64,000 nucleotides of DNA from Saccharothrix deserti (GCF_009769385.1 NZ_VKAB01000017.1:248001-312000); one strand, 5' to 3'. Shown: positions 1 through 8,979, counted from the first letter of the stretch. A program made the numbers and translations. Notes: generated from the sequence alone by a model not told the origin.

Positions 1-875
1 CAGTCCCGCGAGTCGAACAGCTCCAGGTGCCGGTACTCGCCCTTCGACTTCCGGGTGATCACCTGGTAGGTGGCGATCGTGACCGGCCGGATCTCCTTGC
101 GCTCGCCGGAGTACTCGCCGATCTCGTCCTCGGTCAACGACGTGCGCGCGACCAGCTCGCGCTTCCACTGCCGACCCGCGACGGTGTTCGTCACCAGGAT
201 CAACGTGGTCGCACCGGCCTCGGCCATCGCCGCCGCGCCGACCAGCGTCTTGCCCGCGCCGCACGGCAGCACGACCACGCCCGAACCGCCCGCCCAGAAC
301 GCCTGCGCGGCCAGCCGCTGGTAGTCGCGCAGCTTCCAGCCGTCCTCGACCAGGTCGATCGGGTGCGCCTCGCCGTCGACGTACCCGGCCAGGTCCTCCG
401 CCGGCCAGCCGATCTTGAGCAGCAGCTGCTTGAGCCGGCCGCGTTCGCTCGGGTGCACGACGACGGTGTCGTCATCGACCCGCGCGCCCAGCATCGGCTT
501 GACCTTCTTGTGCCGGAGCACCTCTTCCAGCACCGCGCGGTCCAGCGAGTTCAGCACCAGGCCGTGCGCCGGGTCGTTGGCCAGCTGGAGCCGGCCGAAC
601 CGCCCCATCGTGTCGACCACGTCCACCAGCAACGGCTGCGGCACGGGGTAGCGGGAGAACCGGACCAGCGCGTCGACCACCTGCTCGGCGTCGTGGCCGG
701 CGGCGCGCGCGTTCCACAGCGCCAGCGGCGTCACCCGGTAGGTGTGGATGTGCTCGGGGGCGCGTTCGAGCTCGGCGAACGGCGCGATGGCGGTGCGCGC
801 GTCGTCCGACAGCGGGTGCTCCACCTCCAGCAGCAGGGTCTTGTCCGACTGGACGATCAAAGGGCCGTCAGTCAC
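1..875 (-). CDS. xpb: XPB/ERCC3-type DNA repair helicase, N-terminal part (cut by window edge)
   Basis: ATP-dependent 3'-5' DNA helicase of superfamily 2, the bacterial XPB (MtXPB-like) family linked to DNA repair. About 291 residues of the N-terminal part are visible. An N-terminal damage-recognition-like region is followed by a Q-motif-like stretch (WKLRDYQ), then Walker A PCGAGKT near residue 205, then TLILVTNT and RQWKREL of helicase domain 1. The DEAH box and domain 2 lie beyond the window. The GTG start at 875 has AGGAG upstream at good spacing. The gene is divergent from the LppU-like array. In mycobacteria the XPB gene adjoins the gene equivalent to 11239-13488, but here about 10 kb separates them. 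Confidence 0.93.
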   Translation of the reverse strand, partial: MTDGPLIVQSDKTLLLEVEHPLSDDARTAIAPFAELERAPEHIHTYRVTPLALWNARAAGHDAEQVVDALVRFSRYPVPQPLLVDVVDTMGRFGRLQLANDPAHGLVLNSLDRAVLEEVLRHKKVKPMLGARVDDDTVVVHPSERGRLKQLLLKIGWPAEDLAGYVDGEAHPIDLVEDGWKLRDYQRLAAQAFWAGGSGVVVLPCGAGKTLVGAAAMAEAGATTLILVTNTVAGRQWKRELVARTSLTEDEIGEYSGERKEIRPVTIATYQVITRKSKGEYRHLELFDSRD

Positions 876-1085
876 TGGTACGTGCTCCTGTCGCTTGGGG
901 TCCCTCCAGTGTGCCTACCTCGCGCAAGTGGGTAGCGGAGGGTGTCTGTGCGCGCACCCGACGCTTACGGACTCGGTTCGGTAAAGCCGCACACGGCGGT
1001 GTGACGCAGCCGATAACTTCCCTGCGCCCCGCCACGCGACCAAGCGTGGACGTTCAGGGGTTACCCGGATGAACGAAGGTCATTA

Positions 1086-1673
1086 ATGAGCACGGACATG
1101 CCCGCGTCTGCCCCGCAGTACCAGAACGCACCGCAGGCCGCGCAGGTTCCGCCGGAGCCGCCGAAGAAGAAGAAGGGCGTCATCGCCCGCATCCTCACCG
1201 CGATCATCGGCCTCGTGGTGGCGGGTGTCGTCATCTACGGCGTCAACTACTTCACCAGTGACGCCGCCCAGTCCAAGGCCGGCGACTGCGCCAGCCTCAC
1301 CGGCACCACCACCAAACCGGAGTTCAAGACGGTCGACTGCGGCTCGGCCGAGGCGAACTACACCATCGGCAAGGTCCTCGGCGGCCCCGGCGAGGCCTGT
1401 GGTGGCGACGGGTACGACGAGTACACCGAGACCGCCCGCCGCGGCCCGGACTCGAAGCTGTGCCTGGTGCCGAACCTGGTCGAGGGCAGCTGCTACGTGC
1501 TCGAGGGCAACCAGATGGGCTACCCGGTCGTCGACTGCGGCACGTCCAGTGCGTTCAAGCTGGTCAAGCAGGTGAAGGGCACCGCGGACGAGGCCCTGTG
1601 CACGGAGAGCGCCCCGCTGACCTACCCGGAGCCGAAGATGACGCTCTGCTTCGCGCCGGGCGAGAACGCCTGA
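1086..1673 (+). CDS. LppU/SCO3897-like exported protein, paralog 1 of 4
   Basis: This is a 195-residue single-pass membrane protein. A Pro-rich cytoplasmic tail and a KKKK stop precede one membrane segment (about residues 36-57), followed by a secreted domain of about 140 residues. That domain has eight cysteines in the order GDC, VDC, EAC, KLC, GSC, VDC, ALC and LCF, plus the family signatures CLVPNLVEGSCY and LTYPEP. The cysteine spacing suggests four disulfides outside the membrane. The function is unknown; the call rests on resemblance to the actinobacterial LppU/SCO3897 family. The ATG start follows GAAGG. It is the first of four tandem paralogs, all on the plus strand. Confidence 0.85.
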   Translation: MSTDMPASAPQYQNAPQAAQVPPEPPKKKKGVIARILTAIIGLVVAGVVIYGVNYFTSDAAQSKAGDCASLTGTTTKPEFKTVDCGSAEANYTIGKVLGGPGEACGGDGYDEYTETARRGPDSKLCLVPNLVEGSCYVLEGNQMGYPVVDCGTSSAFKLVKQVKGTADEALCTESAPLTYPEPKMTLCFAPGENA

Positions 1674-1759
1674 CCGACCTCGCGGGTGCGCGTGGCGCTA
1701 CCTTCTGTGCCAGTACTTTCTGGGGACTGTCACGCGCACCCGTCCAGCGAGGATGATCC

Positions 1760-2512
1760 ATGAGCAACGAGTCGAACCGCCCCGCCGGCGACGTGCCCGA
1801 GCCCGACGAGAAGCCCCAACCCGACGCGCCCCAGCCTGACGGGGCACAGCCCGAGGCCGCCGACAAGCCGACCAAGCCGACCACGCCGACCGAGGCGGCT
1901 GGTGCGACCGAGGCGACGCCCGCCGTCGAGCAGCCGGCCCAGCCGCCACAGCCCGCGGGACCCTTGTCCGGCTCCACCGCGGCCCCCGGCGAGCCCCAGG
2001 CCAAGCGGAGTGGCCCGAGCTCGAGGCAGATCCTCATCGCCGTGCTGGCCGTCCTGATGGCCGGCGTCGTCGCCTACGGCGTGCGCCAGCTCACCAGTGG
2101 TCCCGCCAACGCCGAGGTCGGCGACTGCGTCAGCGTCACCGCCGAGACCGACAACCGCGCCGAGGTCGACACCCACGACTGCTCCGCCGACAAGGCCTCG
2201 TTCAAGGTCGGCAAGGTCCTCGATGCGACCGACGCCACCTGCCCCGAAGAGGGCCTGTACACCGAGATCGCCCCGGCCGGCAGCGTCGGCGACGGCTACA
2301 AGCTGTGCCTGCTGCCGAACATGGCCGAGGGCGCCTGCTACAAGCCCGACGAGGGCACCGGGTTCGTCAAGACCGAGTGCACCGGCCCCGAGACCATCAA
2401 GGTCACCAAGGTCGTCCAGGGCTCCACCGACCTGGAGGCCTGCCCGGACGGCGCCGGCATGTCCTACCCGGAACCGCCCGTCACGTACTGCCTGGCACCC
2501 GCCGAGATGTGA
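1760..2512 (+). CDS. LppU/SCO3897-like exported protein, paralog 2 of 4
   Basis: A 250-residue paralog of the preceding protein. The N-terminal tail of about 85 residues is rich in Pro, Asp, Glu and Thr with repeated Lys-Pro-Thr units. A membrane segment follows (about 91-108, ILIAVLAVLMAGVVAYGV), then the secreted domain with the same eight cysteines (GDC, HDC, ATC, KLC, GAC, TEC, EAC, YCL) and the signatures CLLPNMAEGACY and MSYPEP. The ATG is preceded by GAGGATGATCC. The 86-bp gap after paralog 1 allows either co-transcription or a separate promoter. Function unknown. Confidence 0.85.
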   Translation: MSNESNRPAGDVPEPDEKPQPDAPQPDGAQPEAADKPTKPTTPTEAAGATEATPAVEQPAQPPQPAGPLSGSTAAPGEPQAKRSGPSSRQILIAVLAVLMAGVVAYGVRQLTSGPANAEVGDCVSVTAETDNRAEVDTHDCSADKASFKVGKVLDATDATCPEEGLYTEIAPAGSVGDGYKLCLLPNMAEGACYKPDEGTGFVKTECTGPETIKVTKVVQGSTDLEACPDGAGMSYPEPPVTYCLAPAEM

Positions 2513-2590
2513 ACCCTGTCCGGCTGTGAGTCCTGCCCGGTTGTGAGTCCTGCCCGGCCCGTGAGCCCTACCCGGAAGTGAACCCACGCG
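2509..2590 (+). repeat. degenerate 17-bp tandem repeat after LppU paralog 2
   Basis: About four and a half units of the form GTGAGTCCTGCCCGG plus 2-3 bases start at the stop codon of paralog 2 and fill the gap to paralog 3. Units differ by a few bases (GTGAACCCTGTCCGG, GTGAGCCCTACCCGG). No coding role is apparent. It looks like a small minisatellite made by slippage. Confidence 0.75.
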
Positions 2591-2619
2591 GGTGAACCGG
2601 CTCAACCCCTCGCGCGGCC

Positions 2620-3105
2620 GTGCCGATGCCCTGTTCCATGCGGAAGATCGGATGGGGTGTCGGCGCGGTCGCGGTGGTGGTGGCGGGCGCGTTCGCGTAC
2701 ACGCTGCTCGACGGCGGTCCCAGGAGCCCTGAGCCGGGCGTCTGCGGGAGCATCGAACGGGCGGACGAGGGCACCAGGTACCGCGCGCTGGACTGCGCGT
2801 CCGAGCACGCCAACGTGAGGGTCGCCAAGGTCGTCGACGACGCCTCCCAGTGCCCCAAGGGCGGCGCGCCGTACACCGTCTTCACCCGCTCGTCCACGCT
2901 GTGCCTGATCCCCAACTTCGTCGTTGGCGCCTGCTACCAGGGCGACCGGAACGCCGGCATGCGGAAGGTCGACTGCACGACCGCCGAGGCGGTCCGCGTG
3001 GCGAGTGCCGCTCCGGAACCCGAGGACTGCCCGAACGGCCAAAAACTGACCTACCCGGAGCCCGCCGTCACGTTCTGCCTGGTCCGCGCCGCGGACAAGC
3101 GCTGA
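2620..3105 (+). CDS. LppU/SCO3897-like exported protein, paralog 3 of 4 (short form)
   Basis: At 161 residues this is the shortest paralog. It lacks the long Pro-rich tail and begins almost directly with an arginine/lysine and a membrane segment (about residues 10-27, IGWGVGAVAVVVAGAFAY). The secreted domain keeps all eight cysteines (GVC, LDC, SQC, TLC, GAC, VDC, EDC, FCL) and the motifs CLIPNFVVGACY and LTYPEP. The start is uncertain: GTG 2620, ATG 2626 and ATG 2638 are in frame and none has a clear ribosome-binding site. It could be exported by a signal peptide or be membrane-anchored. Confidence 0.8.
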   Translation: MPMPCSMRKIGWGVGAVAVVVAGAFAYTLLDGGPRSPEPGVCGSIERADEGTRYRALDCASEHANVRVAKVVDDASQCPKGGAPYTVFTRSSTLCLIPNFVVGACYQGDRNAGMRKVDCTTAEAVRVASAAPEPEDCPNGQKLTYPEPAVTFCLVRAADKR

Positions 3106-3183
3106 ATCCGCTGCCCCGAATTCCCTGCGCCCGGACAGCGCACGGGGGTACGTTCCGCTCGCCCGATTCGAGAGGAACACCAG

Positions 3184-4068
3184 GTGACCACGCCCCCCAA
3201 CCAGCCGCCGCCCTACGGCCAGCCGCAGGGCTACCCGCCACCCCAGCAGCCGGACTGGGGACCGCCGTCGTCGCCGCAGGGATTCCCGGCCCAGCAGCCC
3301 GGTCAGCAGCCCGGCACGCCGCCGTACGACCAGCAGCCCGGCCAGCCGCAGCCCGGCCAGCCGCAATACGGCCAGCAGCCGTACGACCAGCAGGCACAGC
3401 CCGGCTACCAGCCGATGCCCGGCTACCAGGGCCAGCCGCCCCAGTACCCGCAGCAGCCCCAGTACCAGCCCGGACAGCCGGGCCAACCCGGACAGCCCGG
3501 TTACCCGCAGCAGGGCCGGCCCGGCTACCCGCAGCAGTTCCCGCCCCCGCCCGCCAAGCGCACGTCACGCGGCGCGAAGGCGCTGATCGCCGTGGTGGCG
3601 CTGGGCATCGTGGGCATCGTGGTCGCCGGCATCATCGCGAGCGTCACCGGCCCGTCGGGCGCCGAGCCCGGCGAGTGCATCAAGATCATCTCGGTCAGCG
3701 TCAGCGACGCCGACGTGGAGAAGATCGACTGCTCCTCGAACGAGGCCGCGTTCAAGGTCGCCGCCAACCTGGACAGCAGCACCGACTCGTGCCCCGACGG
3801 CGATTACGCCGAGTACTCCGACCGGGGCGGCAGGCGGAGCAACGGGTTCAAGCTGTGCCTCATGCTCAACGCCGCCGAGGGCGACTGCTTCAAGCAGGAG
3901 GGCACGATTGTCGCGGCCAAAACCACCAAGGTGACCTGCGATTCGAGTGCCACGTACAAGGTGGGCAAGGTCGTCGAAGGCCGTGCCGACGAGAACGAGT
4001 GCGAGAGCGGCGACACCGTGTCGGTTTACTCACAGCCCGCCACGACGATCTGTCTGACCGAGGCCTGA
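3184..4068 (+). CDS. LppU/SCO3897-like exported protein, paralog 4 of 4, with Pro/Gln/Gly-rich repeat tail
   Basis: A 294-residue protein. The first 125 or so residues are a low-complexity tail of PGQP, QPGYQ, YPQQ and GQPQ units, as in many actinobacterial membrane proteins. A membrane segment follows (about 136-158, ALIAVVALGIVGIVVAGIIA), then the eight-cysteine domain (GEC, IDC, DSC, KLC, GDC, VTC, NEC, ICL). The signatures have drifted: CLMLNAAEGDCF keeps the spacing, and the YPEP element is replaced by VYSQP, so this is the most divergent copy. The GTG start follows GAGGAACACCAG. A terminator 70 bp downstream closes the array. Confidence 0.85.
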   Translation: MTTPPNQPPPYGQPQGYPPPQQPDWGPPSSPQGFPAQQPGQQPGTPPYDQQPGQPQPGQPQYGQQPYDQQAQPGYQPMPGYQGQPPQYPQQPQYQPGQPGQPGQPGYPQQGRPGYPQQFPPPPAKRTSRGAKALIAVVALGIVGIVVAGIIASVTGPSGAEPGECIKIISVSVSDADVEKIDCSSNEAAFKVAANLDSSTDSCPDGDYAEYSDRGGRRSNGFKLCLMLNAAEGDCFKQEGTIVAAKTTKVTCDSSATYKVGKVVEGRADENECESGDTVSVYSQPATTICLTEA

Positions 4069-4070
4069 GT

Positions 4071-4106
4071 CGACTCCCGATCCGACTCCCGATCCGAGTC
4101 CCGATC
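4071..4106 (+). repeat. three 12-bp tandem repeats (CGACTCCCGATC)
   Basis: Three head-to-tail copies, the third with one change (CGAGTCCCGATC), lie between the stop of LppU paralog 4 and the terminator. No function is visible. Confidence 0.8.
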
Positions 4107-4137
4107 GAGTTCGGATCGACACCTGAATGCAGAAAAT

Positions 4138-4170
4138 CAGGGGGCCTTCCCGCATTGGGAAGGCCCCCTG
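4138..4170. terminator. bidirectional terminator between the LppU array and the substrate-binding lipoprotein
   Basis: A perfect 14-bp stem (CAGGGGGCCTTCCC / GGGAAGGCCCCCTG) with a 5-base loop sits between two convergent genes. A triple 9-bp repeat (GCGATCACC) follows at 4179-4204. Confidence 0.9.
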
Positions 4171-4214
4171 TCGCTTATGCGATCACCGCGATCACCGCGA
4201 TCACTGACAGCGAG

Positions 4215-5192
4215 TCAGTTCGTGGTTCCGGGCGGCAACATCCCGCCGACGTCCAACCGCTCCCGGAGCACCTCTTCGGTGTCCATCATGTCCGCGACCC
4301 GCTGCAGCCGGACGGGGTTGAGCGACAGCGGGAACGTGCCCACCGACACCAGCGCCGCGGTCTGCTGGTCGACGTCCATGTAGCCGGTCAGCGCGTTCTG
4401 CACGGACAGCTTGTCGTTCGACGCCGCCTCCTGCGCGTCCCGCAGGACCTGCCGGAACAGGGCCAGCGTGCGCGGGTTGCCGTCGGCGAACTTCTTGCTC
4501 GACGCGTACCCGGACATGGGGAAGTCCTTGGTCGGGCCGACCGCCGTGTCGGTGAGGATCCGGGCGCCGGTGTTGCGCTGCGCCTGGGTGATGAACGGCT
4601 CGGTCATCCACGCCGCGTCGACCTGCCCGGCCCGCATCGCGTTGATCATCTCCCCGAACGGCATCTCGACCGGCTTGATCCGCTGCTTCTCCACACCCGC
4701 CGTCTTGAGCACGGCCTTGGTGGTCAGCGCGCCGACGTCCTCGGTCGACGGCACGGCGATGCGCGGGCTGGGCAGCTTGCCGGGGCTGTCGTACGCCGGG
4801 TCGAGCGTGACCAGCGCCATCGTGTTCGCGCCCGCCTGGTACGCCTCGCCCTGGAGCTGCAGCTCGGTGCCTTCGGCGAAGCTGCGGAACAGGGTGACGT
4901 GGGTCGACCAGGTCAGGTCGAGCGTGGTGTCGAGCTGCTTGATGCCCTCGCTTTCGCTGTTCAGCGGGACGAGCTGCACCTGGAGGCCGGCCTTCTCGAA
5001 CAACTTGTTGTTGTAGGCCAGGCGGAGGGGTGCGACGTCCACCACTGGCAGCACGCCGATGCGCAGTGTGTTGCGTTCCACTTCGGGCCGATCGGTCCCG
5101 TCGGTGCCGGGCAGCAGTCCGCACGCCGTCAAGCTGATGGCACAAGCGAACAACGCTGCCGCACGTCGCAGAACACGCGCTGGGGTAGGCAT
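4215..5192 (-). CDS. ABC transporter substrate-binding lipoprotein (NMT1/SsuA type)
   Basis: A 325-residue periplasmic-binding-like protein of the NMT1/THI5/SsuA family, which binds small organic ligands (pyrimidine, sulfonate, taurine or nitrate types) for ABC import. The N-terminus is a lipoprotein signal with lipobox LTACG, Cys near residue 24. The mature part has the typical opening LRIGVLPVVDVAPLRLAYNNKLF, then TLDLTWS and AGQVDAAWMTEPF, where hinge and ligand residues usually lie. No permease or ATPase gene is adjacent, so the partner must be encoded elsewhere or the protein may be a receptor. The ATG follows GAGAGGTGCC. The ligand cannot be told from sequence. Confidence 0.88.
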   Translation of the reverse strand: MPTPARVLRRAAALFACAISLTACGLLPGTDGTDRPEVERNTLRIGVLPVVDVAPLRLAYNNKLFEKAGLQVQLVPLNSESEGIKQLDTTLDLTWSTHVTLFRSFAEGTELQLQGEAYQAGANTMALVTLDPAYDSPGKLPSPRIAVPSTEDVGALTTKAVLKTAGVEKQRIKPVEMPFGEMINAMRAGQVDAAWMTEPFITQAQRNTGARILTDTAVGPTKDFPMSGYASSKKFADGNPRTLALFRQVLRDAQEAASNDKLSVQNALTGYMDVDQQTAALVSVGTFPLSLNPVRLQRVADMMDTEEVLRERLDVGGMLPPGTTN

Positions 5193-5529
5193 GGCACCTC
5201 TCGCCGGGATGACCTTCAGAGCGGTCTATATGATCAACGAATTTCTCGACTCAGTTGTCGATGCGGGGGATCGTAACCACCCAGAGGTATGAAACGACAG
5301 CCCTGCTCCGATACGGTGAGTGCTTCCGGAGTCTTCCCCGGGCCGGGATCGAGCACTACGCTCCCCGCCTGGTGGCACAGGTCGTCGCAGACCGTCGTGT
5401 CCCCGCGCGGGGTGGGGTGCCTAGCCGGCACCGTCGCTCCTGTGCTGCAATTCGGCCCGATTTCGAGTCCATGCTTCGGTCCGCGGGGGAGAGGCCGGGG
5501 AACACTGCTGCCGGAAGAGGAAGCCCAGG
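5193..5529. other. 337-bp divergent intergenic region
   Basis: This region lies between the lipoprotein gene (minus) and the conservon (plus). It has no credible reading frame, repeat or strong hairpin. On the minus strand CATATAGAC near 5227-5233 could be a -10 element for the lipoprotein gene. GAGGAAG before 5530 is the ribosome-binding site of cvnA. Confidence 0.5.
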
Positions 5530-8500
5530 GTGGCCCGTCGAGAGAGAGGTCCCAGCCAGTCAGGCGTGGGGATTACACCGCGCTCCGAAAGGCCCGGAAC
5601 GGGTGACGAACTGGCTGCGTTGAGTGATGGAACTGTGACCGAATCAACGGGTAGTGCCGGGCCTGACACGGCTGGATCGACCGCGGCCGGGCGGGAGCGC
5701 AAGCCCCGCTCGGCGGGATGGCGGCTGCGCAACTGGCGGCTGCCCACCAAGCTGACCGCCGTACTGCTGATCCCCACCGTCGCCGCGGTCGTCCTCGGCG
5801 GCCTGCGGGTCAACACCGACCTCGCCGACGCCGCCGACCTGAACCGGCTGGCGAACCAGGTCCAGCTGGAGTCGGCGGTCGCCGACCTGGTGCAGCAGTT
5901 GCAGCGCGAACGGGACCTGAGCGTGAGCCACGTCGCGTCGGGCAAGCAGCTCGACCGCGTCGTGCTGGACCGCCAGCTGCGCCGCGTCCAGGACACCGTG
6001 CAGGCGCTCAGCGCCAAGATCACCGAGCTCAGCGCCGACCTGGACGACGAGGTGGTGACCCGGTTCAACCGGGCGCGCGACCAGCTGGACCGGCTCAACA
6101 GCCTGCGCAACGCGGTCCGCGAGACCCAGTACCCGTCCGACGCCGTGATGCGCACCTACTCCGAGTCCGTCGAAGGCCTGCTCGACCTCGGTGACCAGGC
6201 CATCGCCGACATCAACGAGCCGGAGCTGGTGCGGCTGCACCTGGCCACCAACGCGATCGCCCGCATCAAGGAGCAGGAGTCGCGCAAGCGCGGCATCATG
6301 CTCGACGTCTTCCAGCGCGAAGGCTTCGGACCGGGTCAGGAGCGCCAGCTGCTGGCCGCGAACGCCGAGCTGGACGCGGCCCGCAACGACTTCCGCAAGA
6401 ACGCGACCGCCGACCAGGCCAAGATCTACGACGACACCGTCACGGGTCTGATCGTCGACACCGCGAACGACATGCAGGAGACGGCGCTGAACCTGGCCTC
6501 GGCCGGCCAGCCCCTCACGTCGTTGCGCCCGGAGAAGTGGGACATCGCGTCCACGCTCACGGTGAACCTGACCCGGGACGTGGAGAACCTGCTCCTGGAG
6601 CAGCTGCAGAACCGGACCGACGAGCTGACCGGCGCGGCGCGTGCCGCGGCGTTCCGCGACTCCGGCATCGTGCTGGGCGCGTTGCTGCTGGCCATCGTCA
6701 TGGCGCTGTTCGTGGCCCGCTCGATCCTCAACCCGCTGCGCGTCCTGCGCCGCACCGCGCTGGAAGTGGCCGACCACGGCCTGCCGGAGGCGGTCAACCG
6801 GATCCTGGCGGACCCGAACCCGCAGGAAGCGGCGAAGACGGCCATCGCGCCGGTGCCGGTCACCACCCGCGAAGAGGTCGGCCAGGTGGCGCGGGCGTTC
6901 GACGCGGTGCACGGCGAGGCGGTGCGGCTGGCCGCCGAACAGGCCCTGCTGCGCGACAACGTCAACTCGATGTTCGTCAACCTGTCCCGCCGCTCGCAGG
7001 CCCTGGTCGAGCGCCAGCTGAACCTGATCGACCGGCTGGAGCAGGACGAGCAGGACCCCGACCAGCTGGCCAGCCTGTTCGAGCTGGACCACCTCGCCAC
7101 CCGCATGCGGCGCAACAGCGAGAACCTGCTGGTCCTGTCCGGCACGGACCTGTCCCGGCGGCTGACCCGCCCGGTCCCGGCGGCCGAGGTGCTCGGCGCC
7201 GCGGTGTCCGAGGTCGAGCAGTACGCCCGCGTGCAGGTCGGCCAGACCCCGGAGCTCACCGTCCAGGGCCGCGCGGTCAACGACCTCGTGCACCTGATCG
7301 CGGAGCTGCTGGACAACGCCACCGCGTTCTCCGACCCGGTGACCAAGGTCACCGTGCGCACCGCCCGCACCCGCAAGGGCGAGCTGGCGATCGAGATCCA
7401 GGACCGCGGCGTCGGCATGGGCGAGCAGGAGATCAACGACGCCAACGACCGGCTGGCCGACCCGCCGGACGTGGACGTCGCCGTGTCCCGCCGGATGGGC
7501 CTGTACGTGGTCGCGCGGCTGGCCAAGCGGCACGACATCAAGGTCCGGCTGCGCGCCAACGAGGACATCGAGGGCGGCACCACCGCACTCGTGCTCGTGC
7601 CCGAGACGCTGGTCGCGTCGCCCGGCGCGGTGGCTTCCCCGATGGGCGGCGAGCCCGCGCCCGCGTTCGGCGACTCGCCGTTCGGGGACCCGGGCTACAC
7701 GAACACGGCGCAGCGCGCGTCCGGTATCGCCGGCGCGTTCGGCACCGGCACCCTGTCCCGCCTGGACGACGCGTCCCACCCGGATGAAGGCCTGAGCTTC
7801 CCGAGCATGCCCCGCGTCGAGGACGAGCCGGCGTTCCCGGTGAGCTTCGTGCAGGGCCAGGGCGACCACGACGCGGCGCGCGTGCCGTCCTTCGGCGAGA
7901 CGCCGACGTTCGGTGAGACGCCCGCCGAGACGTCCGGCGAGATGTCGCAGCCGTGGCTGCCGGTGGGCGAGGACCGCGACGTCGAACGCGAGCCCGAGGG
8001 CTCCTTCGGCGAACCGACCCTGTTCACCGCCTACGAGGACCGCGACGAGCACGACGCGGCCTACGAGCACGGCTTCGAGACGACCCAGTTCGCCCCGGCG
8101 CTGGACAGCGGCTTCCTGGTCGACCCGGAACCCGAACCCGAACCCGAGCCCGCGCACCGCAACGGCTCGGTCCCGCACGCCGCGCCCGTCTCGGCCAGGC
8201 CGCCCGACCACGAGCTGGACGCCCCGACCGAGCGGCTGCCGATCTACGAGGCGGTCCTCTCGCAGTGGTTCCAGGCCGTGGGCAGCGAGACGTCGGCGGC
8301 GACCGCCCAGGCGGTGCCGCCCGCGCCCGAACCGGAGCCCGTCGTGCGGGATGAGCCGGTGCTGCCGACCCGCAGGCCGCGTCCCGTGCCGCCGGTCGCG
8401 CCCACCACGTCCGACGACGCGTTGCCGCAGCGCGGCACGCTCGACGCGGGCGACAGCGGACTGCCCAGGCGCGAGACCGACAGCGGCCTGCCCCAGCGGG

Positions 8501-8979
8501 GCGAGGCTCAGGTCGGCCGCAACGAGGGCACTAGTCTGACCGAGGGCGGGCTGCCCAAGCGGCAGCCCGGTTCGCCCAACAACCTGCCCAAGCGCGCCGC
8601 GGAGGTGCCCCGCGTGACCGAGCCCGAACCGGTCGCCGAACCCGAGCCGGCCGCACCCGCCGCCGAGTCGGTGTGGGAGTCCCCCGCCGACGAGGGTTGG
8701 CAGGCAGCACAGGCCTTGCTCAGCAAGGCACCCGAGACCACGACACAGGCAGGGTTGCCCAAACGGACGCCCAAGGCTCAGCTTGTGCCGGGATCCGCCG
8801 CACCGAAGCCGCAGGCCTCGGAGCGGCAACCGCAGCGGCCCCCGCTGCCACCACGATCGGCTGACGCGATCCGTGGACGCATGTCGAGTCTTCAGCAGGG
8901 CGTCCGTCGAGGGCGACACGCTTTGATCGACGCTTACGCTGGTGACATGTCGAGCCGGCAAGACGAGGAGCAGGAGTGA
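5530..8979 (+). CDS. cvnA: conservon histidine kinase with nitrate/nitrite-sensing domain (CvnA)
   Basis: An 1149-residue sensor kinase. Order: basic N-terminus, membrane segment (about 75-90), long helical extracellular NIT-type domain (about 90-370), second membrane segment (about 378-397), HAMP (about 400-470), a dimerisation helix with LDHLATRMRR (about 520), and a HATPase domain (about 585-690) with N box ELLDNATAFSDP and G box DRGVGMG. The remaining 450 residues are an acidic, Pro-rich disordered tail ending with six LPxR motifs. The GTG start follows GAGGAAG. The stop overlaps the next gene by 4 bp, so cvnABCD form one operon. Conservon kinases act with the roadblock, DUF742 and GTPase partners encoded downstream. 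Confidence 0.93.
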   Translation: MARRERGPSQSGVGITPRSERPGTGDELAALSDGTVTESTGSAGPDTAGSTAAGRERKPRSAGWRLRNWRLPTKLTAVLLIPTVAAVVLGGLRVNTDLADAADLNRLANQVQLESAVADLVQQLQRERDLSVSHVASGKQLDRVVLDRQLRRVQDTVQALSAKITELSADLDDEVVTRFNRARDQLDRLNSLRNAVRETQYPSDAVMRTYSESVEGLLDLGDQAIADINEPELVRLHLATNAIARIKEQESRKRGIMLDVFQREGFGPGQERQLLAANAELDAARNDFRKNATADQAKIYDDTVTGLIVDTANDMQETALNLASAGQPLTSLRPEKWDIASTLTVNLTRDVENLLLEQLQNRTDELTGAARAAAFRDSGIVLGALLLAIVMALFVARSILNPLRVLRRTALEVADHGLPEAVNRILADPNPQEAAKTAIAPVPVTTREEVGQVARAFDAVHGEAVRLAAEQALLRDNVNSMFVNLSRRSQALVERQLNLIDRLEQDEQDPDQLASLFELDHLATRMRRNSENLLVLSGTDLSRRLTRPVPAAEVLGAAVSEVEQYARVQVGQTPELTVQGRAVNDLVHLIAELLDNATAFSDPVTKVTVRTARTRKGELAIEIQDRGVGMGEQEINDANDRLADPPDVDVAVSRRMGLYVVARLAKRHDIKVRLRANEDIEGGTTALVLVPETLVASPGAVASPMGGEPAPAFGDSPFGDPGYTNTAQRASGIAGAFGTGTLSRLDDASHPDEGLSFPSMPRVEDEPAFPVSFVQGQGDHDAARVPSFGETPTFGETPAETSGEMSQPWLPVGEDRDVEREPEGSFGEPTLFTAYEDRDEHDAAYEHGFETTQFAPALDSGFLVDPEPEPEPEPAHRNGSVPHAAPVSARPPDHELDAPTERLPIYEAVLSQWFQAVGSETSAATAQAVPPAPEPEPVVRDEPVLPTRRPRPVPPVAPTTSDDALPQRGTLDAGDSGLPRRETDSGLPQRGEAQVGRNEGTSLTEGGLPKRQPGSPNNLPKRAAEVPRVTEPEPVAEPEPAAPAAESVWESPADEGWQAAQALLSKAPETTTQAGLPKRTPKAQLVPGSAAPKPQASERQPQRPPLPPRSADAIRGRMSSLQQGVRRGRHALIDAYAGDMSSRQDEEQE

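Noticed and set aside
2850..5276. 808-codon plus-strand frame through LppU paralogs and the lipoprotein gene
   Set aside because: It crosses two better genes on both strands and a terminator; composition is that of a shadow.
5644..8961. 1105-codon open frame antisense to the conservon kinase
   Set aside because: High GC at third positions leaves antisense frames open. The composition (Gly/Arg/Val/His runs) and lack of any domain mark it as a shadow.
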